From contig NC_092677.1 of the NCBI RefSeq assembly GCF_964355755.1, positions 20,060,101 through 20,124,100 of the forward strand: 64,000 bases of DNA, in the 5' to 3' direction. Every line of letters begins with the position of its first letter. Within the stretch, counting starts at the first letter, position 1. The notes under the pieces were generated by a model that had not been told where the DNA came from, ran no database searches, and saw only the letters and a list, made by a program, of their open reading frames with translations. The DNA comes from Antedon mediterranea (Eukaryota > Echinodermata > Crinoidea > Comatulida > Antedonidae). A program made the translations under genes and the position numbers. Positions 43,167 to 53,976 of the stretch are shown one piece after another.

Positions 43167-46100
43167 TTAGTTGGGTTGTTTGTATAAATAAAAGGAAAAC
43201 ATATATTTAGTTCTAATATCTGAATAAAATGGACAAACTAAAGTGAAATGATATTCATCTTCAATTGATTGTAAAGCACATAATTTGCATAATCTTTCAT
43301 TTCTATTTATACAATTCCATCTTCCTTTTTCAATTTCTAATTCTAAAATTCCTAGTCGTATCTTAGTCATGATTTGTCTATGTTTGTAATTTGTTACTTT
43401 CGTTAGATATTCTTCAATTCCAAACTTATATTTAACGTGCTTGTAATATTGGAGCTTAGAGTGTATCCTAGTATCTTCGTAGAATTTCTGTCGTTCAATA
43501 TCTGTAAGCCTTTGTTTAAAATTTGAAATAAAAGTATATATATTATTAACCTGTTGTGAGTACCATATGTTACCAAATCCATTTATGCATAGTATTTGTT
43601 TTACGTCATTGGCCCAATATTGCTCATTTCTTTGAGCTTTTCTATATTGAAAATCATAACATTGTTTAATAAATTTGTCATTATCCATTTGGATTACTCT
43701 AAGCCAATAACGAATTATATTAATGATAATTTGAATTTGGATAGTGAATCTTCCACATTCTCCTCTCACTGCAACACTTGGTGCAGAATTACCTATTCCT
43801 AGAATGTATTTACAGAATCTTAGATGAACTTTCTCTAATACTGATATATCATTTAAACCCCATATTTCGCTACCATAAAGTAAGATTGGCATAATCTTAA
43901 CATCAAATATATGGTTCCATATATTAACTTGGAGGTTACCAAAACGTCTATGGGTCAATCCTTTTAATGTGAACAAAGCCTTATTAGCTTGTTGACAAAT
44001 TTTGTATTCTTTGGCTTTATTCCAATTACCATTTGAGTTGAAAACAACTCCTAAATATTTAAAGGATTTGACAATGTCAACTGTATTTCCATTGTAATTC
44101 CATTTTTCAAATTTGTTAAGATTACCACCATTCTTAAACACCATAATATTACTCTTGTTAACATTGACAGTTACTTCCCATCTTGTACAATAGGTAGATA
44201 ACTTGTTTAAATAATATTGTAGACCATAAACGGTATCACCAAATAACATAAGGTCATCTGCATAGAGTAAATGATTAATTTTTAGATTTCCTATTTGGAT
44301 TCTATGCTCGTCGCCTCCCTCATTTAATGTTTCACTCAAATCATTAATAAAAACATTAAATAAAAAGGACGAGAGTGGCGAACCCTGTTGTATACCTATT
44401 AGACATTTGAAAGAATTACTAATATTGCCGTCGACCTTAACATGTGCTGATAACTTATTGTACATTGAATTAATAACGTTTAACATTTTTCCTTTTACTC
44501 CTGAATTTTTTAGTTTTATGTGAAGATATTGATGTCCTACGGAGTCAAAGGCTCGTTTAAAATCAATGAAAGCAACATATACTTTCCCACGTTTTTTTCC
44601 TAGGTATTTATTAATGATTGTGTTAAGAATAAATACATTATCCGATGTTCTGAACCCCTTTCTAAAACCGGCTTGTTCCTGATGTAGAATGTTATTATCT
44701 TCTGCCCAAAATTGTAATCTTTTATTGATAATATGTAAGAAAATTTTAGCAAAAACAGGAATAAGTGATATTCCTCTATAATTCTCTGGTTGTTCTGTGT
44801 CACCTTTTTTAAATATTGGGACAATAAGGCTGGTTGCCCATTGCTGTGGAAACTGTCCTGTATTATAAATTATATTATATAATTTTGTTATTAGATTGAT
44901 TACATTTTGAGATGAGTGTATAAAAAGTTCTGGTAATAATCCATCGATTCCAGGTGATTTACCTGTTTTTTGGGATTTAATGGCATGAATTACCTCATCT
45001 ACTGTAATGTCATTATTTAGGTTAGGTTCGTTTTCATTTACAGCAGGTTCATCATTAATGATACTTTCTACATTTTGATTATCTCTATTTTCATCAATAT
45101 GAAATAAGGATTCGAAATGAGTGCGCCATGTATTAATACATATGTTACTTGGAAAATTTGGTTTTGTTTGTTTTAGTTTAATCCAGAATGATTTGGAGTT
45201 TTTTTCTCCTAATGATCTAATCAATTCTGTACGTGATCTTTTAATATAGCTGTATTTCTTATTTTTTATTAATGTTTTATATTCTTTTTTTATTTCCAGG
45301 TATGCATTAAGCAATGTTTGTGTACGATTGTGTCGGAATCTATTTAAATTTCTTCGAACTTTGTTTTTAAGTGCAAGACATTGATTGTCATACCATGTGT
45401 CTTTAGCTTTAGTTGTTTTATTGTTGGAATTCCTATGGATAATTCCTTTATATGCATATTCATACAATCTACCTACAGTTGAAACCGCTTCATCAATTAG
45501 GTTATCATTAATCAAGTTAGTTATTTCATTTTTAAGTTCATCGATTTTATTATGCTGTAATCTTAATTTAAATGTTTCAGTATATGTTTCTGACCAATTG
45601 AATTTAGTTTGTTTAGGATTAGGACAATTTTCAATATTTAATTTTTTTATTTTTATATTATCTTTAGTTAGTAGGCCTAATTGAAACGTAATTGGCATAT
45701 GATCAGATTCTATTCTATTTTCTACTTTCAAATCTTCTATGTACCTGAAGTTATCAGCTTTTGTCAATATATAATCGACTACGCTTTTGCCTTGTTGTCC
45801 TATGAAAGTGTAGCTTTTACTATACATTGGGTTAATTCTACCATTAGCAATTCTTAAATTCGTTTCTTTACAAAAATTGAGAAGATCTATGCCATAATTA
45901 TTCGTGACGTTATCTTCATTAATTCTAATTTTTACATTATCTTCATCATCTTCAATATATAATTCGTTATCCCAATCTATTGGGCATACATCGTTGTTGA
46001 CATAATCCAATAAATCTCCTGTTCTACCATTGAAGTCTCCAACAATGAATATTAGATTTTTATTATTATATTTATATAAATATTCAGCGTATTCGTTTGT

Positions 46101-46460
46101 AAGTATTTCATATAAATTGTTATTATTAGCATATGGGGAGTTTTGTGGTGGTCTGTAAACTACAGCCATTATTATAGAATCGTTCTCCGTTTTGATTCGT
46201 AACCACATAATATACTTAGATAAGCTAGGTAATTCTTTAACTTTGATATTAGTTTTATAATATATCATAATTCCACCTGTATTTCTACCACGGTGTTGTA
46301 ACTTTTCTTGCATTTTACTTATACAATTATATCCCTTAATGTAGTAGTCATCACTATAAGTTGTCCAAGTTTCAACCAAACATATTACATCGAAATCACA
46401 AATAAATTTTATAAATTCACAATCACTAAAATTACTTTTTAAACCATTTATATTCCACAC
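43167..46460 (-). CDS. LINE-F ORF2: APE endonuclease-reverse transcriptase, intact
   Basis: A 1097-aa frame with no stops. Endonuclease at 1-255: MWNINGLKSNF, CLVETWTT, VVYRPPQ, VGDFNGRTGD and SDHMPITF carry the expected Asn, Glu, Asp and His residues. RT at about 480-760: SPGIDGLLPELF, NYRGISLIPVFAK, AFIDFKRAFDSVGH, GIQQGSPLSSFLFNV and the catalytic YADD. After the thumb comes a conserved ILLYGSEIWG/VRGECGRF domain, and the protein ends with a Cys-x2-Cys...His-x4-Cys knuckle (LCKLCALQSIEDEYHFTLVC). No RNase H is recognised. The upstream frame is open a little before 46460 (WNINGLK follows an Asn-rich leader), so the true start may be further upstream. It performs target-primed reverse transcription and may be active. 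Confidence 0.9.
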   Translation of the reverse strand: MWNINGLKSNFSDCEFIKFICDFDVICLVETWTTYSDDYYIKGYNCISKMQEKLQHRGRNTGGIMIYYKTNIKVKELPSLSKYIMWLRIKTENDSIIMAVVYRPPQNSPYANNNNLYEILTNEYAEYLYKYNNKNLIFIVGDFNGRTGDLLDYVNNDVCPIDWDNELYIEDDEDNVKIRINEDNVTNNYGIDLLNFCKETNLRIANGRINPMYSKSYTFIGQQGKSVVDYILTKADNFRYIEDLKVENRIESDHMPITFQLGLLTKDNIKIKKLNIENCPNPKQTKFNWSETYTETFKLRLQHNKIDELKNEITNLINDNLIDEAVSTVGRLYEYAYKGIIHRNSNNKTTKAKDTWYDNQCLALKNKVRRNLNRFRHNRTQTLLNAYLEIKKEYKTLIKNKKYSYIKRSRTELIRSLGEKNSKSFWIKLKQTKPNFPSNICINTWRTHFESLFHIDENRDNQNVESIINDEPAVNENEPNLNNDITVDEVIHAIKSQKTGKSPGIDGLLPELFIHSSQNVINLITKLYNIIYNTGQFPQQWATSLIVPIFKKGDTEQPENYRGISLIPVFAKIFLHIINKRLQFWAEDNNILHQEQAGFRKGFRTSDNVFILNTIINKYLGKKRGKVYVAFIDFKRAFDSVGHQYLHIKLKNSGVKGKMLNVINSMYNKLSAHVKVDGNISNSFKCLIGIQQGSPLSSFLFNVFINDLSETLNEGGDEHRIQIGNLKINHLLYADDLMLFGDTVYGLQYYLNKLSTYCTRWEVTVNVNKSNIMVFKNGGNLNKFEKWNYNGNTVDIVKSFKYLGVVFNSNGNWNKAKEYKICQQANKALFTLKGLTHRRFGNLQVNIWNHIFDVKIMPILLYGSEIWGLNDISVLEKVHLRFCKYILGIGNSAPSVAVRGECGRFTIQIQIIINIIRYWLRVIQMDNDKFIKQCYDFQYRKAQRNEQYWANDVKQILCINGFGNIWYSQQVNNIYTFISNFKQRLTDIERQKFYEDTRIHSKLQYYKHVKYKFGIEEYLTKVTNYKHRQIMTKIRLGILELEIEKGRWNCINRNERLCKLCALQSIEDEYHFTLVCPFYSDIRTKYMFSFYLYKQPN

Positions 46461-46769
46461 AATAGTCTTTAAAGAGGTGGACGTGTAAATACTTTTACTT
46501 ATATTTTTATTTGTAACATTGGTATATATATTGTTATTATTGACGTTGTTATTCCTATTATTAACGTCGGCGTTTATGTTATCGTTATCTATACCATTTG
46601 TTTGACCATTATTAGTTGTATTGTCAATATTTTCTTTTTCCTGATTTTCGTTATTATTCTCACCTTTATTATTATTATTATTGTCATTTACGTCATTATC
46701 AACAATTGTACCAATAATATTATTACATTTGTTGTTTATTTGATATGTGTTTGGGCCATGGCCGGACCC

Positions 46770-47725
46770 CTATCTAGGTTTATATCTACTATACTTAACT
46801 ACTTTATCATTATCTATATCATATGTAAAAGTTTCGTCATCAATAATGAGTTTATCGTATCTTATTTTGAACGGTTTTCCGCTTTTAATAGCTTCATCTA
46901 TTTTTGGTTGTAAATTTTTTCTGATCTTACGAACTCTTGCTGTGTAATCTTCGCTGATAGTAATTTGTTTCCTTCTTTCACCCCGGTCTTCATTTTTGTT
47001 CATTTTTCGACGTTGTGTTCTACTTGCTTTTAGAACATTTTCTTTAGTTTTGTAATCTTTGAATTTCACAATGATCGGTCTCGGTTTAAATCTTGCGTTG
47101 AGCCTATGTGCCCTCTCAATCTCAATATTCTCCCCACCAATACCGAGATCATTTGTAAAGTGTTCTTTTACTTTCTTCTCACTCTGATCCCAATTCTCAT
47201 GTTCGCTATCTATTACTCCATATACTATCAGGTTGTTACGTCTGCTTTGACCTTCAATTTTGTCAGATATGTTTGATTAATTGTAAGTTCATTGTTTTGA
47301 GTTGTTGATTTTCTTCTTCTATTATTGTCATTCTTTCGTTTAGTGAGTCCATGTTGCTATTTAGTGTATCAATTTTTTCTTTTACGCTTTTAACATCTCC
47401 TGAAATGTCATCCATTTTCTTATTCAATTTCGTGTTCATTGTTTGTAGTTGTATTAATATATTTTGTATTGGAAGTTCATTTCCTCCCGCATTCAGCGCA
47501 ACTTGTGTTGTTGCGTCTTCCGTTGTGGGTTTACCAGTAAGTTCATCCAATGTAGCTTGTCTAGTGTAAACTGGACCTGGATTGCTTTCGATATCGCCGG
47601 CCAAAAAAAGTAACAAGCATAACGCAGATAGTCGTAGTGTAGTTCTAATGACTGCACCTAAAGAACCATGACATTTTATGCGCTTTTGTTTATTTCGTTT
47701 TCCTCTCCAATATAGTCCTATTCTA
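46770..47725 (-). pseudogene. LINE-F ORF1: 2A-like N-terminus, coiled coil and RNA-binding domain, one frameshift
   Basis: Read from about 47725: a basic leader (RGKRNKQKRIKCHG), a hydrophobic stretch (LRLSALCLLLFLA) directly followed by GDIESNPGP, a match to the ribosome-skipping 2A motif D-(V/I)-E-x-N-P-G-P. A coiled coil comes next (KKMDDISGDVKSVKEKIDTL). At about 47263 a one-base frameshift leads into an L1-ORF1-type RRM and C-terminal domain: DKIEGQSRRNNLIVYGV, RAHRLNARFKPRPIIVKF, EDYTARVRKIRKNL. Chaperone/RNA-binding role by family. The leader's first ATG is unclear; the frame extends past 47616 without one. 2A in ORF1 is known from several APE-type LINEs, including sea-urchin ones. Confidence 0.8.
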
Positions 47726-48843
47726 ACAGGGGCCGATCTAGGATTTTGCTAAAGAGAGGGCCGACTCTTTAGGCCTAGCCTAGGTAGGCCTAGCTTAGCT
47801 AGGACTAGGTAGGGGGCCGCGGGCATCCATGGCATGGACATTTTTTTTCTAGACAACGGGAGGAGGGGTGTCAGATGAAATCGGTTGCGCTTGAAATCGG
47901 CCGCGTTTGAAATCGGTCGCGATTAAATCAACATCCGATATTTTGTATGGAGCGCCGCTAGATACGCTTTTTATCATATTAGTTACGTTTGATATCGGTC
48001 GCATTTTATTTTGGTCGCGCTAATTTGAATATGGCGCATTAGATACATTTTTAATGAAAACGCTCATTATGTGTTTAGTTAATTTTGAATATTGGAATTT
48101 CTAATAGTGCTATTTGACATTTTTGTTTAACCTCGATTGTACAATAAATATAAATATTTATCTCATTTTTTATAAATAATTTGTGTTTCATTTTATCTTA
48201 CAGGTTTCAATGAATTGTAATGTGTTCTTTAGAAAATCGTTTTAAAAATGTTTTTTTGTTTTATTGAATATTGTGCAAGTTTTTAAAAAGATTGGCATGC
48301 CACTGTTTAAAGTTTTGAAAATACAGTAATAAATAATAATTTAATACTTAAACAAGTAGACGCGCCTATTGCGTATTTTTCAATCACAGTTAATTACGAA
48401 ACACGTTCTATACCTGCAAGTGGATACCAGCTCAATAAGGTTTATGCAATAAAGGAAGATGATGCATGATGATGATTTTTGCATTCGATATCCGCCACTC
48501 TGAAGTGACGTGGGCATGGTTTTAGGATAATAATAAAACATAATAATAGATAATATGCCGTTATAACAGGCCCTACAGTAGGACTATGATGTACAATGAT
48601 AGAATAATGAGAATAATAATGGATGGATAATAAAGGTGGACACGATTCTCAAAGAGGTAATCTGCACAAATATTTAAACATTTATATTTACGAAGGGCGT
48701 ATGGATGTGAGACACTGAGTTGTACTTAATTATTTACATTAAATGAGTATTATAAAGGAAGAAATAAAAGATATTCAAATTAAAATCTATAGTATCGCCG
48801 ACGTACGTATACGTAAATTATATACATCATTTTAAAAAAACAC

Positions 48844-49110
48844 GTGCAGGAGGCCTATAGACGTTTCAAACGTATGGTTATTAGTAATAGACGTCATCTT
48901 TACCTGGACATGGACAACGATCGTACATGTTTTGTCCATGATTTGACACACTACAAGTGCATGTTTTTTAAAAAGGGGAAACCCCGTCAGCAAAATAACG
49001 TATTGTTAGAGGAAACAGCTGCACGATCATAGAAGGCGCATCTCCGATATGGCTTTTTCGGGGGTTTATTTCCGTAGCTCGCCTTTTAACCATCCGCATA
49101 TAATGATCAT
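48844..49110 (+). pseudogene. TU-C interior coding-like module
   Basis: The frame 48844-49032 (62 codons, first codon GTG) reads YRRFKRMVISNRRHLYL, DMDNDRTCFVHDL, CMFFKKGKPRQQN, LLEETAARS and stops. The nucleotide sequence aligns with TU-A (minus strand) and TU-B (minus strand), and a further block (ctcgccttttaaccatc..ataatgatcattttact) continues the similarity to TU-A until about 49110. It is not a recognised family, and too short and interrupted to function. I infer that it is a remnant of a gene once carried by the foldback family. Confidence 0.4.
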
Positions 49111-49684
49111 TTTACTAAAAACTATTTTAAACATTAGAAATAAAAATATACGTGTGATTTGCCTCAACAATAATCATCATACACTTAATATTATCCTACA
49201 TAACGGATATAAATAAAATAGAAATAAAAATAAGGTGATCGAATAGTATGTTGTTAACGACATGGATATGATATAATCTGCCACAGTATGCATAAGTATA
49301 AAAATGGATACGCTGGCTTTACGGGTTATACATTGTAAACATTATTGTTTTTAAATAAATTGTTCTCTTTTACGTAATTGTTTGCATAATAAAAGACACA
49401 GACGTATATTCTCTATATAATATATTAATTACAGCACATATAAATAGAGGTAAATTATTATATGCCTAATATAATATTATGCCTAATAATATAATATTTA
49501 AACGTGTTTAGATGGCCATTTTGAAAAGACACAGTCCTTCTCCGAGACCTGTGAAATACAAAAAAAAATTAATTTAATGATTGATATAAATAAATATTTA
49601 TTAACCAAATATCCACATAAATAATCTAGTTCCTCAAAAATATCAATTAAATCTATATAAACGAAGAAAATGTATATCCCGCTA

Positions 49685-50594
49685 GCGATTTTTTTTTCGT
49701 ACATAAGTTGGGGACCCCTCATGGAACGTCACAAAATAAACATAAATAATTCATCAGTTAAATTTGTTGTTCCGTGTGCACCCAAGCGTATAGCAACAAG
49801 AAGTGATTACACAACTGCGATACGATACTTTCTACTACAGTAGGCCTTGGATTCTAAGTCAATTCACGTGATTGCCTTCGCGCACTCTTCTTCACACAAA
49901 ATGTGTCGAGTCGAGGCTAATCGACAGCTAGGCAAGACATTAAACTAAGTAGTAATTCATTGGACATAGCCCAAAGAAAGCTTAGACCCACAATAATAAA
50001 GAATGTATAATTTGTGTACTGTATTTTTTTAATTCTGCTATTTTATTATCAAACAATATGCATGTACTCAAAGGAACTTTAAAAATGCGCGTATATGAAC
50101 ACATGAGATGGGAAGATTAGACCCACGAGAATAAAAAATGTATTTTTGTGTAATGTTTATTGTTTAATTTTGCTGACTTATTACTCGGATTGTGTCATAC
50201 CTAACACACACACGTCACACACACCCAAACAGCTACTACTCTACTAGGCCTAGAATAGACATGGGTTTAGAGAATAATAATTAGGCCTAATAGTATTAAT
50301 AGAAACTATAATTTTAACACGTAATTCTTTAGTAATAAATTATATTAAAAACACCATAAACTAAAGGCTGATTATTTCGACAATCCACACAAAACGCCGC
50401 TTTTCTTCTATGAAATCGCACGCCGCAACAACAGCGGAGATAGGCCTAGAATCGTACCGCACTTGTGTAATCACTTCTTGTTGCTATACGCTTGGGTGCA
50501 CACGGAACAAGAAAATTTAACTGATGAATTATTCATGTTTATTTTATGACGTTTCATGAGGGAGTCCCCAACTTATGTACGAAAAAAAAAATCG
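49685..50594. mobile_element. Snapback MITE S3
   Basis: Direct copy of S1 (same gcgatttttttttcgtacataag ends and middle), inserted in the right half of TU-C next to its right array. It retains the ttactcggattgtgtcatac segment that S1 has lost. Confidence 0.75.
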
Positions 50595-51200
50595 ACCGAT
50601 TTCATCGTAAACCGATTTCATCGTAAACCGGAGGAGGTAGCATCTGAGGAGTTGGCCAGACGTTTCTTGTCATAAGATTATCTGAATATGGCTAGGCCTA
50701 GCCTAGGACTAGTGTGTTTTATAGAACGAAACGAAACTGTTTTATTTGCCAATACAATAATCTAAAGCCTGTTTTCCCTTTGACGTAACATTAAGACGAG
50801 TTGCGTTGAGTTGCATTGAATTTTCAAATCATTAAAAATAAATAACGATGATCGAGCGAATATTTACACATTTTTACGCGATCGTTTTTCTGATAAAGTT
50901 TACCATATAGAATGTCAGAAAAAAAGGGCCAGGGTCTTGGAACAATTTTTACGGCACTTTTAAATTTTTGCCTATATAACAGTAACACACACAAATGGCT
51001 ATTAACATACACAAATACCTATATATTGGGGATAGGGAAAACCAATTCACGTTTATTTTTACTTGGAGTTGTGTTATGATGATTAAAATTAGCTGAGGCT
51101 TACTTTAATAACTACTTCTCATAGTAGTTGATAAATCGAGTCGATAACAATGACATCATCATGCCAGAATCCAATATGGCGTCAATTTGGCGGGAAAAAC

Positions 51201-52600
51201 AACAGTTTTTGAAAAATTCCTTTTAACGTTACACATTAGAATAGGTTGCAGATAATGCTGACTCAAACAAATACGCACTTCAGATGGAAAGGAAAATTCA
51301 CGGTAGGGTGTTGTTTTTGGTATCCATGTCACAATAGCAGATTCTGATCAGGGTGTTAAGAGTATGCATCAGTGTATGAGACATCACTTTCGATAAGGGT
51401 TTACAAATTATTCCTTACACAACACCAGAGATTCCCAGTTCAACCAAATACGTGAAACATTATTATCATCACGGTTCCACCTGCAGTACTGTATATTCAA
51501 AATTACTCTGGAACTCTGCAAAAATGATTTTGACAACAGCTTCCCCAATATACAGATGCACAAACTGGTCTGGAATTATGCATTATTTATAAAAATGTGT
51601 AATAAAATTAGTGTTAATGTGTTACAATCATTGGCCTGAATCTGGAATTAATCTACATTGTTGTATAAGACCAAGTTGCAAAACTAAACTATCGAATATA
51701 TCTGTTTCTTTGATCAACTGCTCTTTATTAAAGCTGTTAAAATCAACAACTTGCAATTTCATTTGGTGGGTTCCAAACCAATTAGTGCAATAGGAATCAT
51801 AATTAAAGAAGCTTAACATTGTAAATTGTACAATGATGCAAAAAAGAGATCTGAACAAATTAAAACCTTGCAAAATCTACGTCCTAGGGTTCGGTTAAGC
51901 AAAAAGACACTTCACATTGATCAGCGATTCCTTATAATGGCATATAATAGGGCCAACTATCAGATAGTGGGACTCATCTTTTCCTAATATGATTCATATG
52001 AATCCTATTGCACTCACAAGTTTAAGAGTTTGGTTGTAGAGATTTTAACAACATATTTTAATGAAGAAAAGTTAAACAAAGAAATAACTTAGTTAGTAAC
52101 TTGGTCTTGTACATACGACGAGTAAATGCCGGTTAAATCACTATAGGATTCAGGTCAATGCTTGGACAATCTCTGGTGTTGTGCAAGGAATAATTATCAA
52201 AAGTGATGTCTCTTAATATACATGATCCTTTCCAAAAGCTTAACACCCTGGTCGGTAATTTGCTGTCTATTTTTAGGTGGATAGCAAGAAACAACAGCCA
52301 TGAAATGTTCCGGTTCCGTCTGAGAAATGCATATAGGTGAATCTGCATTATCCATAGGCTGATCCAGAGAGAGATCCAAAAATTAAATTCATCACTTCTA
52401 CAATTTTTAAGCCCTCTCAAATCCTTCCCCGCTCCCACCCAAACCCCATAAATCAAAATCTTTGATCCGTCATCCTAATGTTGGGAGGGGGACAATTACT
52501 ATAAGTAGATGTACATTTGTGTGGATTCGTGTTTTGTTTTAAGATAGTAAGTCTATTGTTGTACATTGTATGGACAAAAAATGCATTTTAAAAAAAAGGG
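51201..52600. other. Interior of element E, no gene recognised
   Basis: Short ORFs on both strands (for example 51611-51793 and 52133-52456) overlap, and none has a recognisable domain. There is a faint antisense mirror between 51280-51400 and 52180-52330. Confidence 0.4.
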
Positions 52601-53000
52601 GTTTTTTCCCGCCAAATTGGACGCCATATTGGATTCTGGCATGATGATGTCATCATATCGACTCGATTCATCAACTACTATGAGAAGTAGTTATTAAAGT
52701 AAACCTCTACTAATTTTAATCATTAAAACACAACTGCAAGTAACAAAAACCGTTAATTGGTTTCCCAGGGGCGCAGCCAGTGGGGGGGTCACGGGGGTCC
52801 TGACCCCCCCTTTTATTTTGGAAAAAAAAATAAAAACAGGTCATCCATCAAAACAAAACGCAATTTCATCAACTCAAAACCCCAAAAAAAACTTTTGAGA
52901 TGACACGTGGTCCACAAGGCTACACGTGTCACGTAATGTCGTTGTGTTGTTGCTGTGCAAATAACTTCGTGTTGATCTGTTAGGCCTATATTTAACAAAA

Positions 53001-53061
53001 ATGAAGAGGCAACAATCAAAATTGACAACATTTTTTAAGCCAAAATACCGGCGTAAGCAAG
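53001..53061 (+). CDS. hAT transposase exon 1 (PIP-box-like N-terminus)
   Basis: ATG at 53001 gives MKRQQSKLTTFFKPKYRRKQ and splices at gcaag|gtatgt in phase 1. QSKLTTFF fits the PCNA-interacting (PIP) consensus Q-x-x-hydrophobic-x-x-aromatic-aromatic and is followed by basic residues that could also serve as a nuclear localisation signal. Similar short leaders start many hAT/ZMYM-type transposases. The exon is inferred from the splice sites and from phase agreement with exon 2; no transcript evidence is available. Confidence 0.7.
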
Positions 53062-53510
53062 GTATGTCACTGCTATATATATAATATAGGTATGTGTTAG
53101 AAGCTAGTGCATTATTTTGAAAAGATTTGACAAGTAGGCCCTAGGCCTAGTACTACTAGGCCTACTAATTGATGCATACACGCCTAGACTAATTAGGCGC
53201 ATGTTCTCAGTCAATCAGACGCGGATAATCTGTATAGCGAAGTTACGAATTCTCTCCCAATCATCAATCAATTTAAAGTACCAAGTAAGTTTAAGTTAAC
53301 CCCATCATCTGTAATTGCAGTCTCTTTGCCTTGGCACCGTGATTCGAAAATGTTCGAAACACATGTAAAACCATGTGTTGCTTGAGTGATATTATTATTG
53401 CATTCTAATTTCCTTTTATTATTAGAATTTTAAATATTAATAGCCAATAATAGTAGTATAGTAATATAATATGTTTTCGTGAGTGAAGAACAAGTATAAT
53501 TTGTTTCTAG

Positions 53511-53612
53511 AGTTGACTACATTAAATGCAGACAATCAATCAACGGCGGTTGAACATGTTGATGCAAATTCTCCAGCTTCTACCAGTAACGTTGATCAAG
53601 ATAATTTAGATG
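53511..53612 (+). CDS. hAT transposase exon 2
   Basis: Acceptor tttctag at 53504-53510, donor gatg|gtaaat. The 102-bp exon is phase 1 at both ends and encodes ELTTLNADNQSTAVEHVDAN, then a Ser-rich, acidic tail. It is nearly identical to exon 3, so the exon with its acceptor region was duplicated in tandem; it can be skipped or included without changing frame. Confidence 0.7.
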
Positions 53613-53874
53613 GTAAATTTGATAATGTATATTTTTCTTACTAGAAGACTAAGTGTAGTGTGTTTGTGTAGCCAATTAATTAGGTCTAAGAAGTCACATC
53701 TTAGAACCAAGAAGTCACTCGTGACTTATCAGGTACTCGGATGTATCTAGTAGAACAGTACTGCAATTATATTATTGCACCAACAATTTTTATTCTTACA
53801 ATACAAGTAGTCAAGTAGTATGGTAGTAGTAAGTCTGTTTACGTGAGTGAAGAACAAGTTTAATTTGTTTCTAG

Positions 53875-53976
53875 AATTGACTGATTCAGATGCAGACATT
53901 CAATCAACGGCGGTTGAACATGTTGACGCAAATTCTTCAGCGTCTACCAGTAACGTTGATCAAGATATTTTAGATG
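53875..53976 (+). CDS. hAT transposase exon 3 (duplicate of exon 2)
   Basis: Same length (102 bp), phases and splice signals as exon 2; it encodes ELTDSDADIQSTAVEHVDAN and onward. The flanking intron sequence (gtgagtgaagaacaagt..aatttgtttctag) is duplicated too. The acceptor of exon 4 is also followed by gttgactg, so all three exons start with the peptide ELT. Confidence 0.7.

Larger units (their letters stand above)
42958..47728 (-). mobile_element. LINE-F: APE-type non-LTR retrotransposon with 2A-like ORF1
   Basis: Full or nearly full length on the minus strand: ORF1 at 47725-46770 (one frameshift), ORF2 at 46460-43167 (intact), a 3' UTR with gggccaaaggcc, and an ATTC-type tail at 42958-42972. 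The clade is not settled. It has an L1-like RRM/CTD ORF1 but an ORF2 unlike the CR1-type copies elsewhere in the window; Ingi/Nimb-like groups are candidates. It lies antisense in DENND11 intron 1. Confidence 0.85.
47867..50629. mobile_element. TU-like foldback element C, with snapback S3 inside
   Basis: Target ggaggagg at 47859-47866 and 50630-50637. Ends GGTGTCAGATGAAATCGG and, on the other strand, GGTTTACGATGAAATCGG, the latter sharing its first seven bases and the GAAAxCGG core with TU-D. The left array has 16-bp gaaatcggtcgcgttt units from 47877 to about 47936, plus degenerate units to 48030. The right array, accgatttcatcgtaa, lies at 50595-50629. The interior includes the module shared with TU-A and TU-B. 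The rest of the interior is AT-rich without genes. Confidence 0.8.
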
